Assembly: GCF_022410515.1 (NCBI RefSeq)
Contig: NZ_JACSDI010000007.1
Span: 1-64,000, forward strand
Direction of reading: 5' to 3'
From: Shewanella cutis
Lineage (GTDB): Bacteria > Pseudomonadota > Gammaproteobacteria > Enterobacterales > Shewanellaceae
Length of the DNA: 64,000 bases
Shown: in pieces, positions 27,091-35,891 of the stretch
Layout: each line of letters opens with the position of its first letter
Numbering within the stretch: position 1 is the stretch's first letter
Translations under genes and position numbers: made by a program
The notes under the pieces: generated by a model
Databases searched by the model: none
What the model was told of the DNA's origin: nothing
The model's input: only the letters and a program-made list of their open reading frames with translations

Positions 27091-28881
27091 TTAATGATTA
27101 TAAAGGCGCCTGCCTTCGCGCAGCACTTGGATAAGCTCTGGGGCGCTCATCTTTTTGTGCAGCCGATGCTCAAAGTTTTCATCGTAGATGCGGTATTTAC
27201 CATGGCGGTCAATGACAGTGATTTCCGACTGTTGGTAAATGGCAAAAATCCGACTATCACCAATATAAATCCAGGTTTCTTTGCTCGGTTGCAGTAGGCT
27301 GCGGCCCGCGCTGTAGTCTGAGGTGTTATTGGTGCAGCCCAAAACATGGGTCATTAATGTGGGAACCACACCATAGTGGCTCGTGCGATAGTTAACCTTG
27401 CTGGCCAAGGCATTTGGCCAATGGATGACCAGCGGCACTTTGACACTCTCCGGTGATAAATTACGCATTGCTTCGTCGCTATTACTGGTAAATATTTTGC
27501 CATTAACGCCAGTAATCACCACTAAGGTATCGCTTGGCAATTCACTGACAATGGCTTGAATTTGCTTATCAATAAAATTCAACGATTGGCGATATTGGTT
27601 AAATAGTACCTTTTGCGCCGGTTTTAAATTCGGATCGGCTTTGACCGTTTCGATACCAAGGAAGCCCACTGGCGTATCAAAATTCTCGGGTGCTTTAAGG
27701 TTCACTAGGGCAAACCAAGGACGTTGTTGCGCGCGTTGCCATTGTGTAAAGTGGCCAACGCTAAGGATATCTGCCTCGGCGCTGCCATTGGTTTCTTCGG
27801 CGATGACGGGGGTAAAGTCATTAAACATGGCCTGCGCGGAGCGTAAATTCAGATTGGTTTCGGGGATAAATAAGCCAAGTTGGTAACCCGCCTGTTTAAA
27901 GCTTTGGGTCATGATGGGGCTAGTGCTATTGAAGATGCGCGCATCACCATAGCTGCCCTGCAAACCATAAAGCAGGGAGAACATGCCCGTCTTAAACTGA
28001 TTGCCGCCGCTATAATGCTGAGTAAAACTTTGGTTCTGCTCGGTATATTGGTGTAAGAACGGCATGGTTTTGGCGTCTACCATATCGGCACGCAAGCTGT
28101 CGATAGTCAGCATTAATACATTCGATTTGCTATCCGCTTGGCATTGCAGTGGCTGTATGGGATAGCTGAGTGTATTACTGGCTTGAGTCGCTTCATCATT
28201 GAGTTGGGATGAACCGTCAATACCGTGGCTTTCCATAAAGCTACGAGCCGTCGCTGGGTAAGACAAAGGATAAGTATCATCGAAACGGGTTATTTCGGTG
28301 ATATCGGCCGCGTCGGCCCAAACATGGATCAAATGGCTGCTTACAAAGCACACCCCAACAAAGGCAATGACTTTATTGCCAAGATTGAGTTTTTGGATTT
28401 TTTCAATTCGCTTCCACAGGAAGTTAGCCGCTGTTAGCTCAATCGCAAGAATGGCGATTGGTGTGACGATATAGGAGGTGCCGTGGAGCAGGGCGCTCAA
28501 ATCGGCCCAAGCTATATCAAAGGCAAAAGGACTCAAGTGCATGCCGTAATCGGCATAAACAATCGTGTCATACAATAAGAGACATAGGCTTAAGGTGGCG
28601 ATAACAGCCGCTAAGCCTCTGAGTATCTTGGAGTAAGGTAAGATTAACGTCAGTGGGAATAGGCAGATCAAGTAAGCGATAAAAGCAAGAAAACTGAACT
28701 GGCCGATGGTACTGACAGCAAGATAGCTCCAGCCAAACCACGTTTCGGGATAACCCACACTGCTTAAATAGCGTGTGCCGACAATCATAGCCAACAGGCC
28801 ATTAAAGAAGGCGAACCAATGTCCCCAGTTGATAAGTCGCGATACGCGATCGCGGCTCATTTGCTTTTTTCGCTCGACCAT
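27091..28881 (-). CDS. yejM: YejM/LapC-like inner-membrane sulfatase-fold protein
   Basis: A 596-residue inner-membrane protein with five N-terminal transmembrane helices (residues about 15-190) and a periplasmic sulfatase-like domain (about 240-585; VLMLTIDSLRADMVD, VPLVIHWPNAL). It starts with the conserved VSRLINWGHWFAFFN. E. coli YejM (PbgA/LapC) senses periplasmic lipopolysaccharide and restrains FtsH-dependent LpxC turnover through LapB. The sulfatase fold in that protein is not thought to be catalytic. It is preceded by yejL, 66 bp upstream, with yejK divergent, the standard yejKLM arrangement. Confidence 0.92.
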   Translation of the reverse strand: MVERKKQMSRDRVSRLINWGHWFAFFNGLLAMIVGTRYLSSVGYPETWFGWSYLAVSTIGQFSFLAFIAYLICLFPLTLILPYSKILRGLAAVIATLSLCLLLYDTIVYADYGMHLSPFAFDIAWADLSALLHGTSYIVTPIAILAIELTAANFLWKRIEKIQKLNLGNKVIAFVGVCFVSSHLIHVWADAADITEITRFDDTYPLSYPATARSFMESHGIDGSSQLNDEATQASNTLSYPIQPLQCQADSKSNVLMLTIDSLRADMVDAKTMPFLHQYTEQNQSFTQHYSGGNQFKTGMFSLLYGLQGSYGDARIFNSTSPIMTQSFKQAGYQLGLFIPETNLNLRSAQAMFNDFTPVIAEETNGSAEADILSVGHFTQWQRAQQRPWFALVNLKAPENFDTPVGFLGIETVKADPNLKPAQKVLFNQYRQSLNFIDKQIQAIVSELPSDTLVVITGVNGKIFTSNSDEAMRNLSPESVKVPLVIHWPNALASKVNYRTSHYGVVPTLMTHVLGCTNNTSDYSAGRSLLQPSKETWIYIGDSRIFAIYQQSEITVIDRHGKYRIYDENFEHRLHKKMSAPELIQVLREGRRLYNH

Positions 28882-28947
28882 AGTGATCCGCTTATTCCTA
28901 AAAGACGTTGTATCTTATGTTGTTTTAACGATTGTTACTCGACTAAC

Positions 28948-29166
28948 TTAATTGGATTTCACCGATTGTGCGAGTGCTTTCGCAAATTGTTCTGCAACCG
29001 CTTGGCGTGATTCACTTGGTACTTTGCGCTCTAATAAATGGGTGACACAGTTGCCTAGCGCCATCAGGCTTAAGTCGGTAGGGGCTTTGTGCTTTTCGAG
29101 TACCACTAAAATCTCAGCGATTAATGATTCAACTTGTGTGTTTGAGTATTTGGATTGGATTGCCAT
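28948..29166 (-). CDS. yejL: YejL family protein (DUF1414)
   Basis: A 72-residue protein starting [20 protein letters not shown], close to E. coli YejL in length and sequence ([25 protein letters not shown]). The frame is open for 13 more codons upstream, but the start at 29166 matches the family. Function unknown; it is the first gene of a yejL-yejM operon. Confidence 0.92.
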   Translation of the reverse strand: MAIQSKYSNTQVESLIAEILVVLEKHKAPTDLSLMALGNCVTHLLERKVPSESRQAVAEQFAKALAQSVKSN

Positions 29167-29243
29167 AATCAAAAAATGTTTCACTTTGGAATGGATTAGC
29201 GGCATATAATAGCGGATTTATTCCAGCATCACTATCAGGGCTT

Positions 29244-30272
29244 ATGAGTATTAACATCGAACAAGCAATTATTCACGAGATTTCCCAGGACAGTCAGGGT
29301 CAATTACGCTGCCGTTTACGTCCTCAACCTCTGCTGAACGGTCAGGCTGTCGAGATGATGCTCGAAGAGTTGCATCAGACATATACCAGCAAATCCGGCA
29401 AAGGATTTGGCTATTTTGGCATCCATGGTGATGATGGTGAGGCCAATCCTGCATTTGCCAATGCGCTAAAGGAATACCGTGCGGGGGATTTAGGTTTTGT
29501 CGAATTTACTGGACAAGCCAGTAAGCTGCTGCAGGCAGAATTAGCCAAATATGATTTTAGCCAAGGCGGATTTTTGCTGATGTCCTGCTACACCAGCATG
29601 GCGAGTGATTATTTGTTTGTGGCGCTTCTCAGTGCAAAATCGTCGATGACGGTACTGGATGATATGGAGCTGTCGCAGAACAACCATTTGGATCTAAACA
29701 ATATCCAATTGGCTGCACGTATCGATCTCACCGAATTGCAGGCCGATAAAGATTCCCGCAAGTACATCTCTTTTATTCGCGGACGTGCGGGCCGTAAAGT
29801 GGCTGACTTTTTCCTCGACTTTATGGGCTGTGTCGAAGGGGTAAATACCAAGGCGCAAAACAAAACCTTGATGAACGCCGTGGAAGACTTTGTTGCCAGT
29901 AGCGATCTGACCAAAGAAGAACGTCAGCAATGCCGTAATAAAGTGTTTGAGTATTGTTCTGAGCGTTTTGATGAAGGCGCTGATATTGAGATCAAAGATT
30001 TAGCGGATGAGCTTGCTGACCAAGGCATGGAATCCTTTTATGACTTTGCCCGCGGCGGTAGCTATGAGCTGGATGAAGAATTTCCTGCGGATAAGTCGAC
30101 CCTAAGACAATTAAAGAAATTCTCCGGCACCGGTGGTGGCGTGACGATAAGTTTTGACGGTGGGCATTTGGGTCAACGGGTGATTTATGATCCGATTTCC
30201 GACACGATTTTGATTAAAGGCGTGCCAGCAAACCTAAAAGATCAGCTAGATAGACGTCTTAAGGGCGAATAG
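29244..30272 (+). CDS. yejK: Nucleoid-associated protein YejK (NdpA)
   Basis: A 342-residue nucleoid-associated protein. It begins [14 protein letters not shown] and contains the family segments [17 protein letters not shown]-like [32 protein letters not shown] and the C-terminal [20 protein letters not shown]. coli YejK binds DNA and interacts with topoisomerase IV. It diverges from yejL across a 77-bp intergenic region. Length equals the family norm (E. coli 335). Confidence 0.95.
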   Translation: MSINIEQAIIHEISQDSQGQLRCRLRPQPLLNGQAVEMMLEELHQTYTSKSGKGFGYFGIHGDDGEANPAFANALKEYRAGDLGFVEFTGQASKLLQAELAKYDFSQGGFLLMSCYTSMASDYLFVALLSAKSSMTVLDDMELSQNNHLDLNNIQLAARIDLTELQADKDSRKYISFIRGRAGRKVADFFLDFMGCVEGVNTKAQNKTLMNAVEDFVASSDLTKEERQQCRNKVFEYCSERFDEGADIEIKDLADELADQGMESFYDFARGGSYELDEEFPADKSTLRQLKKFSGTGGGVTISFDGGHLGQRVIYDPISDTILIKGVPANLKDQLDRRLKGE

Positions 30273-30298
30273 TCTTATTTGAATCGCTGTCACCGATG

Positions 30299-30339
30299 AA
30301 AAACAAAGGCCGAGGAGTTTATTCTCGGCCTTTGTTTTT
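30299..30339. terminator. Bidirectional terminator between yejK and ccpA
   Basis: A long stem (AAACAAAGGCCGAG/CTCGGCCTTTGTTT) with flanking A and T runs, shared by the two convergent genes. Confidence 0.9.
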
Positions 30340-30366
30340 ATGCTAATTGCTTCTTAGGTTTAAGCT

Positions 30367-31368
30367 TTATTTTGCTCCTGTCGCAAAAGGTACTGGGCGC
30401 GGAGTATCTTTATTCGATGGTGGCAGAATCGGCAGCGAGATCTGTGGCTGTTCACCCGTGAGTGAATTTAAGAATGCTACCATTTCCTTGGTTTCTTTCT
30501 CGGTCAGTTTTTGTCCTAACTGAATATCCGCCATGGTATTTACCGCTTCTTCAAGCGTCCATACACTGCCGTCATGGAAGTAGGGATAGGTTAGTTCAAT
30601 ATTGCGCAGTGTCGGTACCTTAAACACAAACTTATCCGCATCCTTACCCGTTACGCCCTTACGGCCTTCGGCAGGGTTATTGGTATGGAAGGGTTTTATT
30701 AGGCCCATCTTCATAAACATAGTGCCACCTACCGCGGGGCCGTTATGGCAACTGACGCAGCCCTTATCTTTAAAGAGTTGATAGCCAGCTTTAGCGTCGC
30801 CGCTAATCGCATCTTGTTTACCCAATAAATACTGATCGAATGGGCTATTAGGCGTGACTAAAGTCTTTTCGAAGGCAGCAATGGCATCGGTTAAGCGGTC
30901 AATATCGACTTTTTCATCACCGTAAACTTTGGCAAAGCGCGCGCGGTATGCAGGCATGGAAGCAATGGTTTCGGTGGCGAGCTCATGGGTAAAGCCCATT
31001 TCTTTGGGGTTGGCAATCGGGCCAGCGGCTTGCTCTTTTAAGTTGCTGGCACGACCATCCCAGAATTGCGCCAGCATAAAGTCGGCGTTTAGCACGGTCG
31101 GTGAGTTAATCGGGCCTTCTTGCCAATGATGGCCAATTGACGTGGGTAGCGCATCTACGCCGCCAGTTGAAAGGTTGTGGCAAGAGTTACAGGAAATAAA
31201 ACCTGATTTAGACAGTCTTGGTTCAAAAAAGAGCATTTTGCCCAGCTCTACCTTTTCGGGTTCAGTGATTTTTGCTGGGGTAATGACTTCAATCGGTTCG
31301 GCGGCGACGGCATAGCTGCTTGCGAACATAGCCGTGAGGGTTATCGCGATAGCGGTGAGTTTTGTCAT
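30367..31368 (-). CDS. ccpA: Dihaem cytochrome c peroxidase
   Basis: A 333-residue periplasmic enzyme reducing hydrogen peroxide to water with electrons from small cytochromes c. The Sec signal peptide is residues 1-23 (AVAA). Two c-type haem sites are present, CNSCH at 60-64 and CVSCH at 204-208, with the family segments FWDGRASNL, NPKEMGF and FKVPTLRNIELTYPYFHDG. A Met-containing loop (FMKMGLIKP) can supply the distal ligand of the electron-transfer haem. Such peroxidases are usually induced under low oxygen. A weak CRP-like half site (TGTGAGCTAATTCGCT at 31489-31504) lies upstream, without further support. Confidence 0.95.
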   Translation of the reverse strand: MTKLTAIAITLTAMFASSYAVAAEPIEVITPAKITEPEKVELGKMLFFEPRLSKSGFISCNSCHNLSTGGVDALPTSIGHHWQEGPINSPTVLNADFMLAQFWDGRASNLKEQAAGPIANPKEMGFTHELATETIASMPAYRARFAKVYGDEKVDIDRLTDAIAAFEKTLVTPNSPFDQYLLGKQDAISGDAKAGYQLFKDKGCVSCHNGPAVGGTMFMKMGLIKPFHTNNPAEGRKGVTGKDADKFVFKVPTLRNIELTYPYFHDGSVWTLEEAVNTMADIQLGQKLTEKETKEMVAFLNSLTGEQPQISLPILPPSNKDTPRPVPFATGAK

Positions 31369-31944
31369 CTGGTGTTCTCCCTTATTAACCTTGCTTACTG
31401 TATGGTTTATGGGTCGATACTAACGACTAAAAAGACTTAGGGATAACGCCTTGTTTCGATTGGGTCTATCGCTGTTGTGGATTAGGTTTTTGTGAGCTAA
31501 TTCGCTGTTTTTGTTTGATTATTTAGGTAGGGTAACTGAGATGCCGTTTAGCGTTTTATCTACTAATCGTGAGTTTCTATTAACGAGTCTGTATTCACTA
31601 TTACCTATCCACTATCGCCTATTCATCGTATTGACTCAGCGGTGACTCTTTTGGCGCGCTTATCGAGATTTCCCGAGCGGTTGGGATGAGGTGAGTGACG
31701 TAAGATCATTTTACTTTTTACTGACTCAGCCAACGAATAGGCTAACTCATGCGCGTTTGTCGCGCCATTAAGATAAAAAGCGCTTAAGAGCGGATTCATT
31801 TGTCGCGGGGCGGGGCAGAATTGATTAGAATTCGTATTCTGTTTTTGGGTAAGCTTGGTGCATGTGCCCAAGTAAGCGTGCTTGGCCATTGCTAAGTGGC
31901 GCTATCCCTATTTAGGCGGACTGTTTTTCTGCCGAGGAGAGTCA
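31369..31944. other. Long intergenic region between ccpA and the PTPS-family gene
   Basis: This 576-bp stretch lies between divergent genes and must hold both promoters. An 88-codon minus-strand frame (31623-31889) has no ribosome binding site and no family resemblance. A small inverted repeat (AGAATTCGTATTCT, 31829-31842) is visible. Nothing else is recognised. Confidence 0.5.
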
Positions 31945-32820
31945 ATGCAACTGTTTGTAAAAGATTTAACTGTGATCGATTTTTCTTATCTGTGTCCAAA
32001 GCGCGGCATGGTGGGGGAAAGTTGGATTGTCGATGTGGTATTAGAAGGCGGCCTAGACGAGCAAAATATGGTGCTCGATTTTGCCAAGGTCAAACGTACC
32101 ATTAAGCATACGATTGATGCGGTGGCCGATCATCGTTTATTAGTGCCTACTGCCTGTAGTGGCTTGCGTTGGCAACAGCAGGACGATCGTGTGTGGCTCG
32201 ATTTTGAAAGCTTGCAGGGTGAGATCCATTTAGCCTGTCCTTCGCAAGCCTTTGCCTTGGTGCCCTCAGAACAGATTGATATTCCAAGCGTTAATGCTTT
32301 CTTGCAACAAGCCCTGCGGGAAACACTGCCCGATAATGTTGAGGGCATTACCCTGACCTTAAGACATGAAGTGCTAAATTCTCCCTATTATCACTACAGT
32401 CATGGACTACGTAAGCACGATGGCAACTGTCAGCGGATTGCCCACGGTCATCGCAGCCCTGTGCAGGTGTTTGAGAATGGCGTGCCCGCGCCAAAATGGG
32501 ACGAGTATTGGGCCAAGCGTTGGCACGATATTTACCTTGGTAGCGAGGAGGATTTAGTCTCAGTTAAGAGCTTAACGCTATCGCCACAAACGCGGGTAAG
32601 CGATGAAACTCATTATGGATTTCACTATCAAGCGCCGCAGGGGGATTTCCAATTGGCGATGCCTAAGAAATGCTGTGATTTGATCCCGCACGATACTACG
32701 GTGGAATTATTGGCCGATTATATGGCAACCACCTTAGCCACCAAAGTGCCTTCAAGCCAGTTTACAGTGATTGCCTACGAAGGCGTAGGTAAAGGCGCCA
32801 CAGTGACTAAAGGCAATTAA
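31945..32820 (+). CDS. Two-domain 6-carboxytetrahydropterin synthase-like protein
   Basis: A 291-residue member of the PTPS/QueD fold family. ATG 31945 has GAGGAGA just upstream; the open frame starts at 31882. QueD motifs are split between two halves. The N-terminal half has DFAKVKRTIKHT and VADHRLLVPT but lacks zinc histidines. The C-terminal half has the zinc and catalytic region (SHGLRKHDGNCQRIAHGHR, residues about 150-168, with the catalytic-type Cys), then a TVELLADYMATTL helix and the conserved Glu in VIAYEGVG. It probably acts in queuosine or a related pterin pathway; the reaction is not proven. Confidence 0.82.
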   Translation: MQLFVKDLTVIDFSYLCPKRGMVGESWIVDVVLEGGLDEQNMVLDFAKVKRTIKHTIDAVADHRLLVPTACSGLRWQQQDDRVWLDFESLQGEIHLACPSQAFALVPSEQIDIPSVNAFLQQALRETLPDNVEGITLTLRHEVLNSPYYHYSHGLRKHDGNCQRIAHGHRSPVQVFENGVPAPKWDEYWAKRWHDIYLGSEEDLVSVKSLTLSPQTRVSDETHYGFHYQAPQGDFQLAMPKKCCDLIPHDTTVELLADYMATTLATKVPSSQFTVIAYEGVGKGATVTKGN

Positions 32821-32838
32821 ATCTATCCGTTTTGTCAT

Positions 32839-32868
32839 AAAGCCCTAACAATTAGGGCTTTATATTTT
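32839..32868 (+). terminator. Terminator after the PTPS-family gene
   Basis: A 10-bp stem (AAAGCCCTAA/TTAGGGCTTT) with a 3-nt loop, followed by TATATTTT. Confidence 0.75.
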
Positions 32869-32887
32869 AATAAGGATTTTTGAGATT

Positions 32888-33823
32888 ATGCTAAACGCTG
32901 TTCCAATGATGTTAAAAGCCTTGCCATTCACGCCATCCCGCGCGTCATTTCGCTTATCTCCTATGTTGACATCCTGCAAATTTAAGGCGACGTTTTTTAC
33001 GCTCTTAACCCTGTTTAGCTTAACGGCTCAGGCACAGGTGAGTTTTGAAGGCAAGTTTGAGCAAGGGGCGTTGATCCGAGCCAAAGTGCCTGCAGGTACG
33101 CAAGTGACTCTTAATGGCGAGGCCGTAAAAGTCACGCCAGACGGCCATTTTGCCTTTGGCTTTGATAGAGATGCAGAGCTTACTCAACAGCTTACCTTAG
33201 TGTATCCCGATGGCTTGACTGAGGTGAAACCCCTCAATATCGCGAAGCGGGAATACAAGATTCAGAGCGTTAAAGGCATTAGTAATAAGATAATGAAGCC
33301 TGATCCTGTCGCGCAGGAGCGAGCCGCGAAGGATACGGCGCAGGTCAAAGCGGCACGCGGCACCTTTAGCGAACAAACCGCATTTTTACAGCCGTTTATT
33401 TGGCCATTAACCGGCAGGATCTCCGGCGTGTATGGCAGTCAGCGCATCTATAACGATGTGCCCGGAAATCCGCACTTTGGCGTCGATGTGGCCGCGAAAA
33501 CCGGCACTGTGGTGGTGGCGCCCGCCGATGGGGTGATTAGTCTTTCGGTGCCCGATATGTTTTATTCCGGCGGGACCATGGTTATCGACCATGGTTATGG
33601 CGTCAGTTCGAGCTTTTTGCACCTAAGCAAACTTTACGTCAATGCCGGTGAAACCGTTAAGCAAGGGCAAGCGGTGGCGGAAGTCGGCGCGACAGGGCGG
33701 GCAAATGGCCCACACTTGGATTGGCGAGTGAACTGGTTTCAAATGCGCCTTGATCCGACCAGCATAGTGCCACCGATGGCGACGGTATTGGCGGCGGAAA
33801 AAGCGAAAAAAACCGCCAAATAA
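32888..33823 (+). CDS. M23 (LytM) family peptidase-like protein
   Basis: A 311-residue exported protein. The N-terminus has a long n-region and hydrophobic core ending SLTAQAQ (cleavage near residue 48). A beta-rich domain (about 50-120) precedes the LytM domain (about 170-295): HFGVD supplies the first zinc ligands, VIDHGYGVSSSFLHLS the middle histidine region, and GPHLDWRVNW replaces the usual HxH with HxD. The second histidine is therefore Asp, which may alter or abolish catalysis; related marine proteins appear to share this form. It may act on, or regulate enzymes acting on, cell-wall peptides. AAGGA precedes the start by 11 nt. Confidence 0.87.
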   Translation: MLNAVPMMLKALPFTPSRASFRLSPMLTSCKFKATFFTLLTLFSLTAQAQVSFEGKFEQGALIRAKVPAGTQVTLNGEAVKVTPDGHFAFGFDRDAELTQQLTLVYPDGLTEVKPLNIAKREYKIQSVKGISNKIMKPDPVAQERAAKDTAQVKAARGTFSEQTAFLQPFIWPLTGRISGVYGSQRIYNDVPGNPHFGVDVAAKTGTVVVAPADGVISLSVPDMFYSGGTMVIDHGYGVSSSFLHLSKLYVNAGETVKQGQAVAEVGATGRANGPHLDWRVNWFQMRLDPTSIVPPMATVLAAEKAKKTAK

Positions 33824-33833
33824 CTGAGGGTTC

Positions 33834-33862
33834 AATAGCGCCAATCTAGGCGCTATTTTTTG
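33834..33862. terminator. Terminator between the M23 gene and the DUF5062 gene
   Basis: The stem AATAGCGCC/GGCGCTATT with a 6-nt loop is followed by TTTTT. It serves the convergent gene pair. Confidence 0.8.
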
Positions 33863-33875
33863 AACTTTAGGGATG

Positions 33876-34136
33876 TTATTGCAATAAGGGATGGTCTGCA
33901 GGCAGATGGCGGATGATCCACAGCACCAATTTGTGCTTCATATTTGGGCCGTCTTCTTTGTCCTTCGCTAAGGGCTGGATCAGATTATCTGTGACCAGCA
34001 GTCGATAAATACATTCCACTTTATCTTTGGGTGATACGCCTTTATCAAAGTCTTCAAATCCACGTTTTTTGGCATAACCGATACCAATTTCGAGGGCGAG
34101 TTTGAGGAGTTGGGCTTCGTGCTTATGGGGTTTCAT
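33876..34136 (-). CDS. DUF5062 family protein
   Basis: An 86-residue soluble protein starting MKPHKHEAQLLKLALEIG and ending PADHPLLQ. The AAGGA 8 nt upstream selects ATG 34136; the frame is open for 20 codons further upstream without a ribosome binding site. The family is small, gammaproteobacterial, and without known function. It is highly charged and helical (KLALEIGIGYAKKRG), which suggests a protein- or nucleic-acid-binding role, but that is a guess. Confidence 0.8.
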   Translation of the reverse strand: MKPHKHEAQLLKLALEIGIGYAKKRGFEDFDKGVSPKDKVECIYRLLVTDNLIQPLAKDKEDGPNMKHKLVLWIIRHLPADHPLLQ

Positions 34137-34336
34137 GTGCTGCGTCCTTATTGATCTCACGGCTATGCCCTTTGGCGAGCCCGTGGTAGATAACACTAAA
34201 ACCTAATGGCTATTCATAATTTAATAGCATGAATTTAAGCTATTTTTACCTTTTTCGTTGCTGACTTTTGCGCAAATCGGTTTTTATATGTCAACCAACA
34301 TCTGTAATTGGCAGTTGGGTCACATTCTGTATTCTG

Positions 34337-34945
34337 CTAACGCTCAGTTTGTTCGCTTGCGATGACCGCTTTAATGCCGTGTGGATGTAACTTAATGCAT
34401 ACATCAGCTTGTTTAAAGGCGATGGTCGGGTTGGCTAAACGCTCTTTTTCGCCTTTGGGGGAGCTAAATTTAACCTTAATTGGCGCAGAGCTTTGCCCTT
34501 GTACTTGTAGTAATGGTAAAAGTGGTGGGCATAATTGACCAAGATCTTGGTTTAAAGTGTCACAATCCTGTGCCGTTGATGGGAGTACCAACTCGATATG
34601 CTCCCAGCCTTCTTGGGGGTAATGAGTATCACCGGGATAAGGAAGTTCAACACAATCAATGGTAAAGCTGCCTAAGCGCAGCGGATTATCCAGTTCAATG
34701 ATCAGGATTGAACGGCCATTAATTTGATTGTCCGAGATAATCCGCCCACGTTCGCTAAAGGCTTGCTTGAGTGCATCCGCTGCGACAATGGTGTTTACCC
34801 TCAAAGCGACATGATCGCAATATAGCCCTTTATCCGCTAAGCCTAAGGTGTTGAGTAAAGACAATATCTTTGTCTCAAATGCTGGCCAAGCTCGTTCTAA
34901 TGCTGCGTAATTTAATGTTGTCGCCTCAGTCGCCAATATTGACAT
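34337..34945 (-). CDS. yecM: YecM-family VOC-fold protein
   Basis: A 202-residue protein of the YecM family, whose fold is related to glyoxalase/VOC metal enzymes. Conserved segments are CDHVALRVN (metal-ligand His), GRSILIIEL, YPQEGWEHIELVLP and the C-terminal NPTIAFKQ with VCIKLHPH. The true substrate is unknown. The gene follows the L,D-transpeptidase gene on the same strand, with a terminator between them, so it is likely expressed separately. Confidence 0.87.
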   Translation of the reverse strand: MSILATEATTLNYAALERAWPAFETKILSLLNTLGLADKGLYCDHVALRVNTIVAADALKQAFSERGRIISDNQINGRSILIIELDNPLRLGSFTIDCVELPYPGDTHYPQEGWEHIELVLPSTAQDCDTLNQDLGQLCPPLLPLLQVQGQSSAPIKVKFSSPKGEKERLANPTIAFKQADVCIKLHPHGIKAVIASEQTER

Positions 34946-34973
34946 AAAAATTCCTTAACGCGGGTAACACAAA

Positions 34974-34998
34974 TAAAAACGCCCAGGTAACTGGGCGT
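34974..34998 (-). terminator. Intrinsic terminator of the L,D-transpeptidase gene
   Basis: On the minus strand the stem ACGCCCAG/CTGGGCGT with a 4-nt loop is followed by TTTT. Confidence 0.82.
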
Positions 34999-35003
34999 AT
35001 CCT

Positions 35004-35519
35004 TTATGGCCAAATCTCGATGGGGGTGCCTTCATCGACCGCTTTCCACACTTCGTCCATTTCAGCGTTGGTGATGGCAATACAACCATCGGTCCAATTG
35101 TATTGCTGTGCTTGCTCGGGGGGCAGGGGGGAGCGTGGATTTTGACCGTGGATCATAATCATGCCACCAGGTCTAATCCCCAGCGCTTTGGCTCTTAACT
35201 TATCTTCTTCATTGGGGTAAGAAATATGAATGGATTTGTAATAGGCGCTATCGGATTTTTTATAGTCGAGAATATAGCGGCCCTGCGGCGTACGTTGATC
35301 GCCCTCGGTCAGTTTATGGCCGGTTGGCAAGTCGCCCATGGCAATGCGGTATTGTTTAAGGACTTTGCCGTCCCTTAATAAGGCCATATTGGACTCAGAC
35401 TTAGTGATCACCACCAAATCGACTTTTCCAATACTGGATGAGGCGAGTACTTGGGGCGAAATCAGTGCGGCGAGTGTTATGGCCACCGTGATGGTTTTGG
35501 AGAGTAGGGCTACGCGCAT
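35004..35519 (-). CDS. L,D-transpeptidase (YkuD domain) family protein
   Basis: A 171-residue exported protein. The start at 35519 follows AGAGGA by 6 nt and gives a clean signal peptide ending SPQVLASS. The YkuD domain spans residues about 30-171, with HGQNP at about 126 and the catalytic cysteine in NWTDGCIAI near 149 (motif HG...DGC in place of the more common SHGC). Such enzymes crosslink peptidoglycan or attach/release proteins at diaminopimelate; small members such as YafK/DpaA can act as hydrolases. Which one this is cannot be told. Confidence 0.87.
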   Translation of the reverse strand: MRVALLSKTITVAITLAALISPQVLASSSIGKVDLVVITKSESNMALLRDGKVLKQYRIAMGDLPTGHKLTEGDQRTPQGRYILDYKKSDSAYYKSIHISYPNEEDKLRAKALGIRPGGMIMIHGQNPRSPLPPEQAQQYNWTDGCIAITNAEMDEVWKAVDEGTPIEIWP

Positions 35520-35891
35520 GTCTTCCTCTAAAAATGACGCAGTTAAAACTTTTTCGCGCATCATACCGCAAATTTTTATGTCTGTGACTAGATAATTTTG
35601 AACGAGTTGTAATTGCCTGGCAGACTTTGGAAATTTGGAAACGATACCGCGAGGACGTTTCTTCCTATGTCAGATTATCTGCATGAAAAACTGGGCACTG
35701 AAAGCACATTCAAACGCCAGTTAGGCATCATTATTTTTGGCATTCATTTGGGCGATTAACTATCAAGCTTTCGCCCAAAAGAGCAAGCCACTAAGGGATG
35801 CTTCATTATGAAGCGATTACACGTCAATTCACCTTAGTTAACGGCACACGTCGCTGTTTGATATGCGCTTATTATCTCTAGCTGAGGTGGA
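35520..35891. other. Intergenic region between the L,D-transpeptidase gene and ppx
   Basis: The only frame of note is a 30-codon one at 35667-35759 (MSDYLHEKLGTES...) with a poor ribosome binding site, not supported as a gene. No terminator for ppx was recognised here. Confidence 0.45.

Noticed and set aside
31489..31504. CRP-like site upstream of ccpA
   Set aside because: Only one half fits the consensus; too weak to list as a site.
31623..31889. 88-residue minus-strand frame
   Set aside because: No ribosome binding site, no recognised domain, and it overlaps the upstream region of the PTPS-family gene.
35667..35759. 30-residue frame upstream of ppx
   Set aside because: Weak ribosome binding site and no recognised similarity.
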